DNA of 28,298 nucleotides from a virus. The notes below the pieces were generated by a model. It did not search any database. It was not told the origin of the DNA and saw nothing but the letters and a program-made list of their open reading frames with translations. Each line of letters opens with the position of its first letter. Position 1 is the first letter of the stretch. The DNA is taken from the IMG/VR virus record IMGVR_UViG_3300023202_000125, positions 1-28,298 of that record. The stretch is one strand, 5' to 3'. This document shows, in pieces, positions 1-8,372 of the stretch. The position numbers and the translations under genes are program-made.

Positions 1-741
1 GCCCTCATCCTTGGCTTTCTTGTCCATTGCATCTTTTTTGTCATTCGGCATGTGAAGCCCCTTACTATCAAGTGTGAATTTAAAGTGATCCAGCACCGCT
101 ACATCTGGGCCGGCTCGACCCTCTTCAACGCTAGCGAGGTGATTACCACGGATTTCGCGTTGGATAGCATCGTAACGCACTCCATTATACTCACCAGACT
201 TAATCTCGTACAAGCACCGATAACCAATCGATAACTCTTTTTTGCCCTCGTCAATCTGTTTCGCCAGTTTTTCCGAATAAACTTTAAGGTTCGCACGAAG
301 GTAGCCGTCCTCGAAATAAACGTCCTCGCCAATCACGCCTTGAATGCCTTTTACCTCTGGAGGCGTGAGGCCGTCCGCTTCGGCGCCAAGCATAGCGTGT
401 TCATCTACCCACGGTGTTAGACGGAACGATTTAATCGTTTCTGGATCGGACAGCTCTTCGGCTGGGCGGTACACCATATAAACCGCTTCCGGATTGAGGT
501 CTTTACTTATCTGCCACCCGCGATACGGGAACACCCCCACCTTTGAGATTGGATTCCCCTTAATCTCTGGCCAGCCGTTAATATCGTACTCGCGCTGAGA
601 CGGCGTTAACTCACCGTCGCTGGTTTTCTTAGCGTTCGCGTAAGCAATAGCAGTGGCTTGCTTGGCAGGCTTACCTTCTTCAATCAGCGTTTTGATATTC
701 GCTGCAATAACTTTCTGGCTTGCACCTTCTAGTAAAGGCAT
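1..741 (-). CDS. DUF2213 prohead protease, C-terminus cut by window edge
   Basis: The frame is open from an ATG at 741 to the window edge, giving 247 visible residues. AGGTGAG lies just upstream of the ATG. The N-terminus ([19 protein letters not shown], then [13 protein letters not shown]) is a short motif common in phage proteins. The middle carries the DUF2213 (COG3566) hallmarks: a [17 protein letters not shown] segment, [10 protein letters not shown], and the run [21 protein letters not shown] containing the conserved N-H-L-A. DUF2213 proteins are phage prohead or scaffold-processing proteases and usually sit after the portal and gpF-like genes, as here. The gene follows the gpF-like gene by 77 nt. 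That gap holds an unusual repeat element at 749-828. Family assignment is firm; protease activity is taken from the family. Confidence 0.88.
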   Translation of the reverse strand, partial: MPLLEGASQKVIAANIKTLIEEGKPAKQATAIAYANAKKTSDGELTPSQREYDINGWPEIKGNPISKVGVFPYRGWQISKDLNPEAVYMVYRPAEELSDPETIKSFRLTPWVDEHAMLGAEADGLTPPEVKGIQGVIGEDVYFEDGYLRANLKVYSEKLAKQIDEGKKELSIGYRCLYEIKSGEYNGVRYDAIQREIRGNHLASVEEGRAGPDVAVLDHFKFTLDSKGLHMPNDKKDAMDKKAKDEG

Positions 742-748
742 CTCTCAC

Positions 749-828
749 CTCATTTAATCGCTAATGTTGATAGCCAGCTATAAATTTATAGAACGCCCTA
801 AACTGCTATCAATCTCATTTAATCGCTA
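749..828. repeat. 15-bp direct repeats flanking an inverted repeat
   Basis: CTCATTTAATCGCTA occurs perfectly at 749-763 and 814-828. Between the copies is a perfect 8-bp inverted repeat, TTGATAGC (767-774) and GCTATCAA (805-812). Its loop contains the 14-bp palindrome CTATAAATTTATAG (778-791). One direct repeat covers the stop codon of the gpF-like gene and the other adjoins the RBS of the DUF2213 gene. The layout resembles a tiny inserted element with duplicated ends, or an RNA processing hairpin in the late operon. Confidence 0.7.
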
Positions 829-1679
829 TCGTCAAATTCTATCACAGGCACCATCGTACACCGACAGTTTATCGCCTGACCCGGGATACCGCGTACCGGC
901 GACTCGTACCCACGCGCGACCTGCTCTTGGTTTATGACCGGCAGGTTGTCGAAGCTGTAAATGTTACCGCTCATTGCAATATGGCTTTGACGCGGCTGGG
1001 CGCCACCCCCGCTATGCACCCACTCAAACCGCTTCACGCCGATGGCCTGCATGCGTTGCTTGTTGAGAGAGTTATACGCCTTGCGTGTCTGGTCCAATGC
1101 TATATTACGAGCGCGACGTTTGGTAACGCCTCCGTGTTTTTCGATAGCCGGAATTAACTCGTTTATACCTTCACCAAACGTAATCGATCGCATGACTGAG
1201 CCAGTAACATTTTTTAAGTACTGCTCTGGGATGGAGGTTATTAGATTGACGTTCTGTTCGATCAGGGCGTTTGAAACCTGCTTCATGCCTTCGTAGAGTA
1301 TACTCGTGTTTAGCGACAGGCCGCCGCTCAGCTGCTTGAGACTTGCGTGCAGACTGGACTGGCTTGTCTTAATCGTGCCCTCCACCATTTTCTCGGCAAT
1401 CGGTTTTGCTTTTTTGCCGAAGAGCTGGTCGAAGCGGTCCTTGAGCTTATTCATGAGGATGCGAGCCTGACTTGAGATACTAGCGTCCATCGCTGCCGCC
1501 TCTTTCTGCTGCGCAAAATAATCGTCTGCGATATCGCCGTTCATGAACTTGGTAACCACGGCTTTCGTTTCAACCGTCATTTGCTTGACGAGGCGCTCTA
1601 GCTCGCGGCGGTACTTTTCCTGCAGTGCGGCGTTATATGCTAGCCGTTTCCCCCGCATGACATTATCGCGCTTGGCCAT
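819..1679 (-). CDS. Mu gpF-like head morphogenesis protein
   Basis: This 286-residue protein belongs to the phage head morphogenesis family (Mu gpF / SPP1 gp7 type), minor capsid proteins that act with the portal during procapsid assembly. The diagnostic C-terminal part has RRARNIALDQTRKAYN, then RFEWVHSGGGAQPRQSH, then GIPGQAINCRCTMVPVIEF. This matches the family pattern of D-x-x-R, W-x-x-x-x-x-x-x-R-x-x-H and a terminal N-C-R-C. The N-terminal half is helical and charged. A TTG at 1691 would also open the frame, but the ATG at 1679 is preferred because GGAG lies 6-7 nt before it. The gene starts 1 nt after the portal stop, as in many phage head operons. Confidence 0.9.
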   Translation of the reverse strand: MAKRDNVMRGKRLAYNAALQEKYRRELERLVKQMTVETKAVVTKFMNGDIADDYFAQQKEAAAMDASISSQARILMNKLKDRFDQLFGKKAKPIAEKMVEGTIKTSQSSLHASLKQLSGGLSLNTSILYEGMKQVSNALIEQNVNLITSIPEQYLKNVTGSVMRSITFGEGINELIPAIEKHGGVTKRRARNIALDQTRKAYNSLNKQRMQAIGVKRFEWVHSGGGAQPRQSHIAMSGNIYSFDNLPVINQEQVARGYESPVRGIPGQAINCRCTMVPVIEFDDSD

Positions 1680-1680
1680 C

Positions 1681-3201
1681 TTACGCTCCAAGTATCTCGT
1701 TCACGTCGACGTCTTCCTCTTCGGTGTTGACTTCCTTATCTTCTTCAATAAGGCCCGCGTATCCCGACTCTGGGTCGGACACGATACGCTTGCGCTCGTC
1801 CTCACCATCGATGGCGCCAGATTGAATCAGGGCGTTACCTGTTTCAGCTTTGGCCTTGTTGACCTCGGCCATCTCTTTAGCGGTCATCGCGTCAAGTGAG
1901 TTCCACGAAACCGTGGTCTCGAACGGCTTAATGCCGTATTTGGGGCAAATGACGGAGCGCTGCAGCAGCAAGTGATGACGGTCGATAAGAGGCGTGAGTC
2001 CGTGAGTTTGGATACTTTCTAAATGCTCGTGGTATACCGCCTCGTCGTACTCGCCCGTCGCGTTGAAACCTTTGGGGGTGGTGCCCAGAATCTTCGTGGC
2101 TGGCATGTTGGCGATAGCCGCAACTAGCTGGTACTGGGTCATTATCATAGCGTCGAAGTCGGTCAGGCTGGTATCGAACTGCTGCATTTGCTCATCCAGA
2201 CCTAACGCTTTAATACCATAGTTGTCTCGGTTATAAACCCACTGCGCGATACGACCAACGAAGTCTTGCTGGTTAGCGGTAGCGGCCTCGATATCCACGT
2301 TAATCACGTCGGTGCGTTTGGTCAGTGCGAGCATGGGTGCCTCATTGGCTGTACGCTCGGAAGCGTAGACTCGCTCATATATTTTCTGCGGGATAGACGG
2401 ACCACCATAGTAATAGGCCGGCTTCAGGATATCCGCTACCTCTTCCGTGCGGAACCGAATGATGTGGCTCTTATGAACCAGCTTACTGCCAATCTTCCAC
2501 CAAGTCGGTTCATAGAAGTCCTTGGACGTTGGATCCGAGGCCGAGCGCGTATCAAGTTGAGGGGCGCACCAGTACGGGTCAATCTGAGAAATTCCTTTAT
2601 AGCTTCCCGGTCGCACTCCATCCGGGTTAAACGGCTTGGAGTAGTATTCTGGGTCGTTCGATTCGACTTCGAACATGGCTAAACGAATGCCGAACTGGCG
2701 ACCCATTTGAACGAACTCGATCAAGTTTTTATTCAGCTCAAACTCGGCATCTAGCCGGCGCATATCGTCTAAAACCTCGGCTGATACTTCGGTGCCGTCG
2801 TTAACGGTTATTTCGAAGCCGTTACGCGTGGCGTCCTCTGCAGGCACTAAGCAGGCTTTAGCCACCGCCCAGTTCTGAGCCAGTAGCGCACAGTTTTGAT
2901 AGCCAATAAAACCTTGGGACGCATACCACAATATCTGCGATTCGGGGATAGTGTTTCCTGAGCTGTAATTCAGCTTCGGAACGGTAAACGCCCCGGAGTC
3001 CATTGCCGTGCCCGGGATATGTTGCTGCAGCGGACTTAGGGCTTTTTTGAATGTAGCGTCGAGCGCTTTAGCAATCTCTAGCTTGCGTGATTTGACAGGT
3101 GGTAAGAAATCGGTGCTAAACATACCGCGTCTTGCAGCGACTTCCGGAACCTTGTCTTCTTCCGGTTTGGACCGGAACATATTAAGCAGTTTTGTTATCA
3201 C
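1681..3201 (-). CDS. Phage portal protein, DUF1073 type
   Basis: The DUF1073 portal family forms the dodecameric ring at the capsid vertex through which DNA is packaged and ejected. Typical blocks seen are [17 protein letters not shown], the run ending [59 protein letters not shown] and [20 protein letters not shown]. The last is the conserved GFNATGE-x-D segment. I place the start at GTG 3201 because AAGGA lies 7 nt upstream. This overlaps the end of the terminase gene by 20 nt and gives 506 residues. A TTG at 3237 (518 residues) and an ATG at 3180 are alternatives with poorer RBS. The C-terminus is very acidic ([17 protein letters not shown]). Confidence 0.93.
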   Translation of the reverse strand: MITKLLNMFRSKPEEDKVPEVAARRGMFSTDFLPPVKSRKLEIAKALDATFKKALSPLQQHIPGTAMDSGAFTVPKLNYSSGNTIPESQILWYASQGFIGYQNCALLAQNWAVAKACLVPAEDATRNGFEITVNDGTEVSAEVLDDMRRLDAEFELNKNLIEFVQMGRQFGIRLAMFEVESNDPEYYSKPFNPDGVRPGSYKGISQIDPYWCAPQLDTRSASDPTSKDFYEPTWWKIGSKLVHKSHIIRFRTEEVADILKPAYYYGGPSIPQKIYERVYASERTANEAPMLALTKRTDVINVDIEAATANQQDFVGRIAQWVYNRDNYGIKALGLDEQMQQFDTSLTDFDAMIMTQYQLVAAIANMPATKILGTTPKGFNATGEYDEAVYHEHLESIQTHGLTPLIDRHHLLLQRSVICPKYGIKPFETTVSWNSLDAMTAKEMAEVNKAKAETGNALIQSGAIDGEDERKRIVSDPESGYAGLIEEDKEVNTEEEDVDVNEILGA

Positions 3202-4816
3202 TGAAAAATCCTTTTGCTCGTCTCTTCTCGGGGGCAAAGACTATCATAACCGCATCGGCAAGATTAGGCGACTTCGAACCGTCGGGAGTCTTCTGTACGA
3301 TTAGCTTGCCCGCGTTCCCTTCATCATATATCGGCTGTGACAGTTCTGTAATTAACTGGTTAAGGTTTGGGAGCGAACTTGACAACGAGATAATATCATC
3401 CGGGTGTACCTCGCGGCCCTCGACTACAGCTCGATGGGTAAGTTCGAATCTCCGCCTGAGCGCCCACCAAGATTGGGCTTTGTAATTCTTGAAGAAATCT
3501 TCGTTAGTTCTTCCTTTATCGCGGCTTCGTGGTTCGTTTTGCAACCGGAACGGATCGCCGTCAGGATTGACGACCCCGCCGGACCCGTGAAAAGGGTGGA
3601 ACGTGATCGGCGGGAGTTTCTTTTCCTGCCTCGCTTTGTTAAGAATCCGGGCATCCCCGCGCACGCCCGCGCCCAAGCCATCCGCGTCGTAATCCACCAG
3701 ATCATAATCCAACACGTCGCATACGCCCATCGCCTTCTCAACCGACCAATAAATGTCACGCCCACCTCCTGACCACTGTTGTAAATACTCAACTAAAATC
3801 CCATAACGTCCGGCAAGAGCGTTTTTATCTGTTCCCTTGTCGGCAATATCCATTCCCATTTTACGCATACCTTTCGGCTCGATTTTTAGCTTCACATGCG
3901 CGTCAACTGCAGCACGGACCCAAGCAGAAGGTATAATCACCCCCTCCATCGATGCGGCGTAATCGAGGTCAATTTCCTGCGCGATGACCACAGGGTTGTC
4001 GATATCGTGGCATTTTTTCTGGTACCAGTCGTCGTCTTTACGCGGGTCGTCTCGCCAATGAAACGTGAACACCGATACCTTGCCGCCGAACCTCTTACGC
4101 GCGAACGGGTTGTTCATACCGTGCGGCGTGGAGATATCCTGCCTGCAGTTTGTCGTTTGTGATAGCGACGCCTCGACTAGCTCGGCCCTTGGCAGCCACG
4201 CGCTTTCATCCACCACGTAGAAGCTAGCCCTGTCACCACGGCCAATATTGTCGCCGGCCTCACCCGTGATAATCGAGCCGCTCTCGGGAAACTGGATCTT
4301 CATGAATGTACCGTGCTGACGCTCGTCCCAAGCACCACGAAATTCGCGGGGTAAGAATCTTAAAAATTGTCGAGCTTTATAAAGCAGCGACTTAGGATCA
4401 CCTCGCTTATCCACGTACTCTTCCTTACGCGAGCCGAATCCGGCCACTACGCCATCGTGGAATAAACACAACGTAACGGCCAGCCCAACCGTTAACCAGC
4501 TCATCCCCATCTCACGAGACTTCTCGGTTAAACCGGGCGTTTGTGACTGCCAGCGCTCAAGAAACCATTTGACCCACTCTTCTTGTTTGGGGAACAGGAG
4601 AAAAGGGATTAACGCTGGCAGCCCACGCTCAACGTTCCGCGGGTCGGCTGTAATTCCCCAGTCAATAATGAACTGCGCCGGGTTTTCACGGTAATAACGT
4701 TTGAGCGCTTTGAGTACGCCTGAATCGGACCGAATCTCTTTGAGCCTTTTTTGGCGCCACTTAAAAACCCGGGAGTAATCCGGGTTTTTAAAGTCGAACT
4801 CAAAAGGGATTGGCAT
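3182..4816 (-). CDS. terL: Terminase large subunit
   Basis: The packaging motor ATPase and nuclease, 544 residues. A degenerate Walker [11 protein letters not shown], lies at about 98-107. Walker B is FYVVDESAW at about 199-207, with the catalytic D203-E204. The C-terminal RNase H-like nuclease has [13 protein letters not shown] (D323), a [10 protein letters not shown] acid cluster near 375-384 and a late LADAV acid (D-A-V). The ATG at 4814-4816 shares one base with the stop of the upstream coiled-coil gene (TAATG), so translation is probably coupled. The partner small subunit is not adjacent but lies about 5 kb upstream in the same operon, at 9768-10217. Terminase family is certain; the packaging type (pac or cos) cannot be told. 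Confidence 0.97.
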   Translation of the reverse strand: MPIPFEFDFKNPDYSRVFKWRQKRLKEIRSDSGVLKALKRYYRENPAQFIIDWGITADPRNVERGLPALIPFLLFPKQEEWVKWFLERWQSQTPGLTEKSREMGMSWLTVGLAVTLCLFHDGVVAGFGSRKEEYVDKRGDPKSLLYKARQFLRFLPREFRGAWDERQHGTFMKIQFPESGSIITGEAGDNIGRGDRASFYVVDESAWLPRAELVEASLSQTTNCRQDISTPHGMNNPFARKRFGGKVSVFTFHWRDDPRKDDDWYQKKCHDIDNPVVIAQEIDLDYAASMEGVIIPSAWVRAAVDAHVKLKIEPKGMRKMGMDIADKGTDKNALAGRYGILVEYLQQWSGGGRDIYWSVEKAMGVCDVLDYDLVDYDADGLGAGVRGDARILNKARQEKKLPPITFHPFHGSGGVVNPDGDPFRLQNEPRSRDKGRTNEDFFKNYKAQSWWALRRRFELTHRAVVEGREVHPDDIISLSSSLPNLNQLITELSQPIYDEGNAGKLIVQKTPDGSKSPNLADAVMIVFAPEKRRAKGFFSDNKTA

Positions 4817-5136
4817 TAAGCAGCCTCTGAGTCTTCATTCAGCTGTTTGGTTAGTTCTAGAACAGTATTCTTAAGTTTGACAATTTCCTGCTCAAACGCA
4901 TTGCTTACCCGCTTCATCCTTTCAAGATTACCTTTGAGCTTCATGATTTCCTGCTGGTTAGCAATATCATTTTGCTGCGCCAGTATCAGGCCTGCTGCGT
5001 TTTCAATATTAGCTTGTATCAGTTGGGTCACCGCTGCGTCTCTAGCTTGGACATTCGCTTGCAGCGTTTGTATCTGCTGACGCATAGACTTCATAAACGG
5101 TTCCGATTGCTTGTTATTTCCATTAGCTTCGCTCAT
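4816..5136 (-). CDS. Small coiled-coil protein, unknown function
   Basis: A 106-residue hydrophilic protein rich in Gln, Asn, Lys and Glu, with no recognised family. Residues from about 15 to 98 follow heptad-like patterns ([21 protein letters not shown], then [14 protein letters not shown], then [16 protein letters not shown]), which predicts a long two-part coiled coil. GGAG precedes the ATG by 7-8 nt. It sits directly before terL with a 1-nt overlap. Its position might suggest a small terminase, but it lacks a helix-turn-helix and a much better candidate exists at 9768-10217. A scaffold-like or packaging accessory role is possible but unproven. Confidence 0.8.
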   Translation of the reverse strand: MSEANGNNKQSEPFMKSMRQQIQTLQANVQARDAAVTQLIQANIENAAGLILAQQNDIANQQEIMKLKGNLERMKRVSNAFEQEIVKLKNTVLELTKQLNEDSEAA

Positions 5137-5175
5137 TCTATAACTCCATTATGAAAAAAGTGTGAGAATACGATC

Positions 5176-5745
5176 ATGGACGCTATGATACATCTTGTCA
5201 GATTCCTACGCCACACTGCCACATTCCTTTTCATACTTCTGCCTCTGATGATAGCGGGATGGATTCTATTGCTAATCACGCTGCCATATATCCGCGCCGA
5301 GCAACGCTTCCTGCCGAGATGGCTACGCTGGTTCGATAACGCGGACCAATACGTGGGGCGCGACACAAGCGTTTATTACATGATCTGCGACTCGGGATGG
5401 TGGAACCGTTACACGTGGCTGGCATGGCGCAACCCGATTAATTATTTCCATTACGTCTACATGGGGCTTAAGTGGAAAGGCGGAGAGGCTTACTTGGACT
5501 ACGATCCTGCAGGGGAAAGTGTGGGAGATAGTAGCAGCGACCACCCGGGTTTCCGTCATATCGAGGTGCGTCAAAACGGCTTGCATTATTTCGAGTATTA
5601 CTGGATCTATCGCTACCCGTTCAAACGCGACGTATGCTTCCGCTATCGTCTGGGCTGGAAAATATCCGACACAAAAAACCCACCGGGAACTATCAGCCAG
5701 TGGGTGTTCGTCATATCGCCTTGGAAAAAGTACAGCGGACGTTAA
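5176..5745 (+). CDS. Membrane-anchored phage protein (DUF7338-like), opposite to flanking operon
   Basis: A 189-residue protein with one clear N-terminal membrane helix at about residues 15-38 (LFILLPLMIAGWILLLITL). A soluble domain rich in Trp and Tyr follows: LPRWLRWFDNADQYVG, DSGWWNRYTWLAWRNPINY, FEYYWIYRYPFKRDVCFRYR, then GWKISDTKNPPG. This pattern recurs in hypothetical proteins of many tailed phages (I believe Pfam DUF7338); no function is known. It runs against the structural operon, with a 39-nt gap on the left and a 4-nt convergent overlap with the fibre gene. The arrangement resembles a moron or a lysogeny/superinfection gene. The RBS (GTGAG or GAGAA) is weak and no strong promoter was seen. 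Confidence 0.85.
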   Translation: MDAMIHLVRFLRHTATFLFILLPLMIAGWILLLITLPYIRAEQRFLPRWLRWFDNADQYVGRDTSVYYMICDSGWWNRYTWLAWRNPINYFHYVYMGLKWKGGEAYLDYDPAGESVGDSSSDHPGFRHIEVRQNGLHYFEYYWIYRYPFKRDVCFRYRLGWKISDTKNPPGTISQWVFVISPWKKYSGR

Positions 5746-6497
5746 GTCGATTGATAAACGAACCTGCCGTTAAATGTTCGACTTCCGGAAGCTGTCCAGC
5801 CGCTAACCTGTGAGTTCGTTCCGAGATATAGCGTTGCGGTCGTACCTGTAATACTTGCAGAACAAATATTGTTAACGCTGTTGTCCGTACAGAAATGAAA
5901 ACCCTGCCAAACCCCGTCAGCTAACGTAAAAGGCAAACCGGTTACAGTAAAGCCGTTAGCATTTGCCGTTCCACTTATCGTTAAGTAAACAATAACCGTT
6001 TTGCCGATTTTTTTATACTTACCAATCAACGCCGAGGTCGAAGCGAAGCCGGTCACACCCGGGGTAAACGACGTCCAATCGTCGCTGTCCACGCTGTCTA
6101 AAACAGGATAACCGCTCGACGCGGATTTCCACGTAACGGTCTGATTTACCGCGATAGACGCTGGCGCAATCACACGGATATAGTTCGCGCCGTTCGTATC
6201 GTTCTCGAAATAATCGGTAAACGCGGCGGTGCTACTCGTACCGAAAAACCGATAGCCGCCTGTCCCTTTCGATTGTAACCCTAAATGTATGTTAGCGTCC
6301 GAACCGTTAACGTTGAGAACCGGAGCGTTACCGGTAGAGTTATTAATCAGCGTTAGGTAATTGACCGCGCTCGCCGTCGAACCCCACGAAAACGCAATGT
6401 TGCCGTTCGCGTCGCGCATGATGCCGCCCGTTGCGCCTGTGCCGCCTTGCGACGCAGGAACCGGGATGTTGATGCCCTTAGTAAATCCTTGGCTCAT
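5742..6497 (-). CDS. Short tail fibre / receptor-binding-type protein
   Basis: A 251-residue fibre-like protein. The N-terminus MSQGFTKGINIPVPASQGGTGATGG has the QGGTG motif typical of phage fibre proteins and shares the MSQGF start with the larger fibre at 6844-8034. The middle (FSWGSTASAVNYLTLINN, VNGSDANIHLGLQSKGTGG) resembles beta-rich shaft sequence. The C-terminal half, from about residue 140 (WTSFTPGVTGFAST, then KYKKIGKTVIVYLTISG), looks like the small beta-sandwich tip found at the end of many fibres. GGAG precedes the ATG, which overlaps the upstream stop (ATGA). The exact receptor is unknown. Confidence 0.85.
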   Translation of the reverse strand: MSQGFTKGINIPVPASQGGTGATGGIMRDANGNIAFSWGSTASAVNYLTLINNSTGNAPVLNVNGSDANIHLGLQSKGTGGYRFFGTSSTAAFTDYFENDTNGANYIRVIAPASIAVNQTVTWKSASSGYPVLDSVDSDDWTSFTPGVTGFASTSALIGKYKKIGKTVIVYLTISGTANANGFTVTGLPFTLADGVWQGFHFCTDNSVNNICSASITGTTATLYLGTNSQVSGWTASGSRTFNGRFVYQST

Positions 6498-6844
6498 AAC
6501 AGTTTCTCCGCTTCAAGCTGGTCTAAATACTCCGAGAATTTTAAAGACGCATCAGCGGCCTTTGCTATTCGATACGCAGCTTTAATAGATAGGTCGTCTT
6601 TACATTGACCGTCCCTTATTTTTTTGCGTCTTTTCTCAACGTCCGCTTCCACTTTTTTTAAGGATAGCTCGTCTAACGACTCCTGTGGGGGGCACCCCGC
6701 GCTGTTACTCGCGTGCCAGTCTACTAAATACCCATCGCGTTCAACCGGCTCAGACTCGCCCATGTACGACTCAAGGTCTTTTTCCCACACGCTAAACATA
6801 GCATCCGGAACTAAAAATACTATTTTATTAATCAACGTCTGCAT
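6494..6844 (-). CDS. Putative tail fibre assembly-type protein
   Basis: A 116-residue protein between two fibre genes, overlapping the downstream one by 4 nt and the upstream one by 1 nt. It has the order seen in small fibre-associated proteins (tail assembly / XkdW-like). An N-terminal hydrophobic block comes first (LINKIVFLVPDAMFSVWE). Then come DGYLVDWHASNSAGCPPQE with a following leucine-rich helix, and a charged helical C-terminus (VEKRRKKIRDGQCKDD, then AYRIAKAADASLKFSEY). The W-x-x-x-N-x-x-G-x-P-x-x-E pattern is the best clue. The chaperone or assembly role is inferred from this pattern and from context; a plain hypothetical protein remains possible. Confidence 0.72.
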   Translation of the reverse strand: MQTLINKIVFLVPDAMFSVWEKDLESYMGESEPVERDGYLVDWHASNSAGCPPQESLDELSLKKVEADVEKRRKKIRDGQCKDDLSIKAAYRIAKAADASLKFSEYLDQLEAEKLL

Positions 6845-8034
6845 TAAGGGGTTATCTCCGTAATCGTTAGAACTGAACGCAACGCGCCACCATATATCTG
6901 ACCGCCACTTTGACCATTTACTGTTACGGTTCCAACTCCACTTGCGCCAACTCTAACTTTAAAAGTTGTCGAAGATGTTGTGCCAGCAGCAACTACATAT
7001 TGAAAGCCCGGATTTGCTCCACCATTGGCTGTAGTTGAATAATCATAACCAGCAGCAATACAGTTAGCGTTACTATCTTGGAATAGACATGCAGACAAAT
7101 AACCAGAACCAGCTGTATACGAGAGATTGGTGTTACAAGTGATTACCAAAATATTGCTAGCATTCTTTGGCGTAATAGAAAGCGTACCAATTTCAAAGCC
7201 TTCTGTATTCTGCGGTACAGTGTTATCAAAAGGAATTGTTGTTGTGCCTGATGTGGTTGCAAGTTCTACGCTCTTACGTTGTATTACAGGGTTTGTTGAT
7301 GTTAAGCCAGTACCACCCTGAGAAATTCCTAATGGAAATTCTATCAACTCACCGTAGGTGTTGAGTTGGTAGTATTCGGTAACAATAATAATGCCCGCAG
7401 CACCTGCACCCCCTGCATAACCGGATGTACCAGCAGTACCCGCCGCGCCACCTGCGCCAACACTATAAGAATAAGTGGACGCTGGATTTGTGATAATTCC
7501 TCTAGCATAGCCACCCGCACCACCACCCGCACCACCAACGATATTCGCAGTATTGATTGTGCCGCCACCTGAGCCACCACCGCCAGTGTTAGCAGCAGCC
7601 GATTGACCTGTGCCGCCACCAATTGCACCACCTTTTGCGCCGCCACCAAAAACACTGTTGCCACCTGTGCCGCCATTTGTCTGATTAGCGCCAGTGATGG
7701 ATGTTTCAAGCTGCATGGATGCGCCACCGCCACCACCTGCTAAATTATAGTCGCCACCGGAAGCCCCACCCCCAGAACCTGGAGTAAAGAAACTAGCAGC
7801 CGAACCACCATTTGCAGTTAGTGTTGAAAATGTAGTATTTCCACCAGTTCCGGGAGCACTCCCTGCTACAGAGCCAGAACCAGCGCCACCTCCACCACCT
7901 CCCACTAACTGCACATCAATGTAGAGCACACCAGCGGGCTTTGTATATGTGCCGCTACCGGATGTAAAAATCTGCCGCGTTGGCGCTGTATAGCCTGTAT
8001 AAATTGGAGCTTGTTTTACGAATCCTTGGCTCAT
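6844..8034 (-). CDS. Glycine-rich tail fibre / adhesin
   Basis: A 396-residue fibre protein. Residues 1-40 share the MSQGF anchor start with the fibre at 5742-6497 and then read FTSGSGTYTKPAGVLYIDVQ. A long glycine-rich domain follows (about 40-220, runs such as VGGGGGGAGSG and NTGGGGSGGG). It resembles the glycine-rich receptor-binding modules of T2 gp38-type adhesins, in which polyglycine II helices carry variable loops. A second QGGTG motif (GISQGGTGLTS) begins a C-terminal beta domain. The gene looks more AT-rich at wobble positions than its neighbours, suggesting recent acquisition. GAGAGG precedes the ATG, which overlaps the upstream stop by 1 nt. Confidence 0.87.
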   Translation of the reverse strand: MSQGFVKQAPIYTGYTAPTRQIFTSGSGTYTKPAGVLYIDVQLVGGGGGGAGSGSVAGSAPGTGGNTTFSTLTANGGSAASFFTPGSGGGASGGDYNLAGGGGGASMQLETSITGANQTNGGTGGNSVFGGGAKGGAIGGGTGQSAAANTGGGGSGGGTINTANIVGGAGGGAGGYARGIITNPASTYSYSVGAGGAAGTAGTSGYAGGAGAAGIIIVTEYYQLNTYGELIEFPLGISQGGTGLTSTNPVIQRKSVELATTSGTTTIPFDNTVPQNTEGFEIGTLSITPKNASNILVITCNTNLSYTAGSGYLSACLFQDSNANCIAAGYDYSTTANGGANPGFQYVVAAGTTSSTTFKVRVGASGVGTVTVNGQSGGQIYGGALRSVLTITEITP

Positions 8035-8366
8035 TACACATCCCTCTCATTACCGTACAAGTTGAAGGATAGCGTCGCGTCTGCCGCGTACACCCGCACC
8101 TTGTCGGTTGCTTGTAGGGTCATGCCAATCGTGGCAATGAACGTATCGTTTCCGGCAATTTCCAAGTCGTAATAAATATACTGCTCGTCGCTATCAGCCG
8201 CACCCGCTATTGCCACTGATATACGGAAGCTGGTCGCGGTTGAGCTTCGATTGCATACGACTATTGAGCTACTGACAGCCTCGTGACTCGCCGGTACGGT
8301 GTATAAATCCGTGAGCGTCGTGGCTAACGGATTGGACTGTCCTAATACTTTGTAATTATCTGGCAT
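8034..8366 (-). CDS. Small virion-associated beta-rich protein
   Basis: A 110-residue protein of a type often found beside phage fibre genes. It starts DNYKVLGQSNPLATTLTDLY, then VPASHEAVSSSIVVCNRSS, TSFRISVAIAG, EQYIYYDLEIAGNDTF and TDKVRVYAADATLSFNLYG. The alternating strands suggest an immunoglobulin-like or jelly-roll fold. Function is unproven; candidates are a head-tail or fibre-connecting protein, or a capsid decoration protein. It lies 6 nt after the large fibre gene and overlaps the glycine-rich fibre start by 1 nt. Confidence 0.82.
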   Translation of the reverse strand: MPDNYKVLGQSNPLATTLTDLYTVPASHEAVSSSIVVCNRSSTATSFRISVAIAGAADSDEQYIYYDLEIAGNDTFIATIGMTLQATDKVRVYAADATLSFNLYGNERDV

Positions 8367-8372
8367 GTTTTC

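Noticed and set aside
3424-3792. 122-residue minus-strand frame inside terL
   Set aside because: It lies in another frame within a certain terminase gene, with no family pattern.
4816-5136. Small terminase next to terL
   Set aside because: Position fits, but the protein is coiled coil without a helix-turn-helix; the protein at 9768-10217 has the TerS layout.
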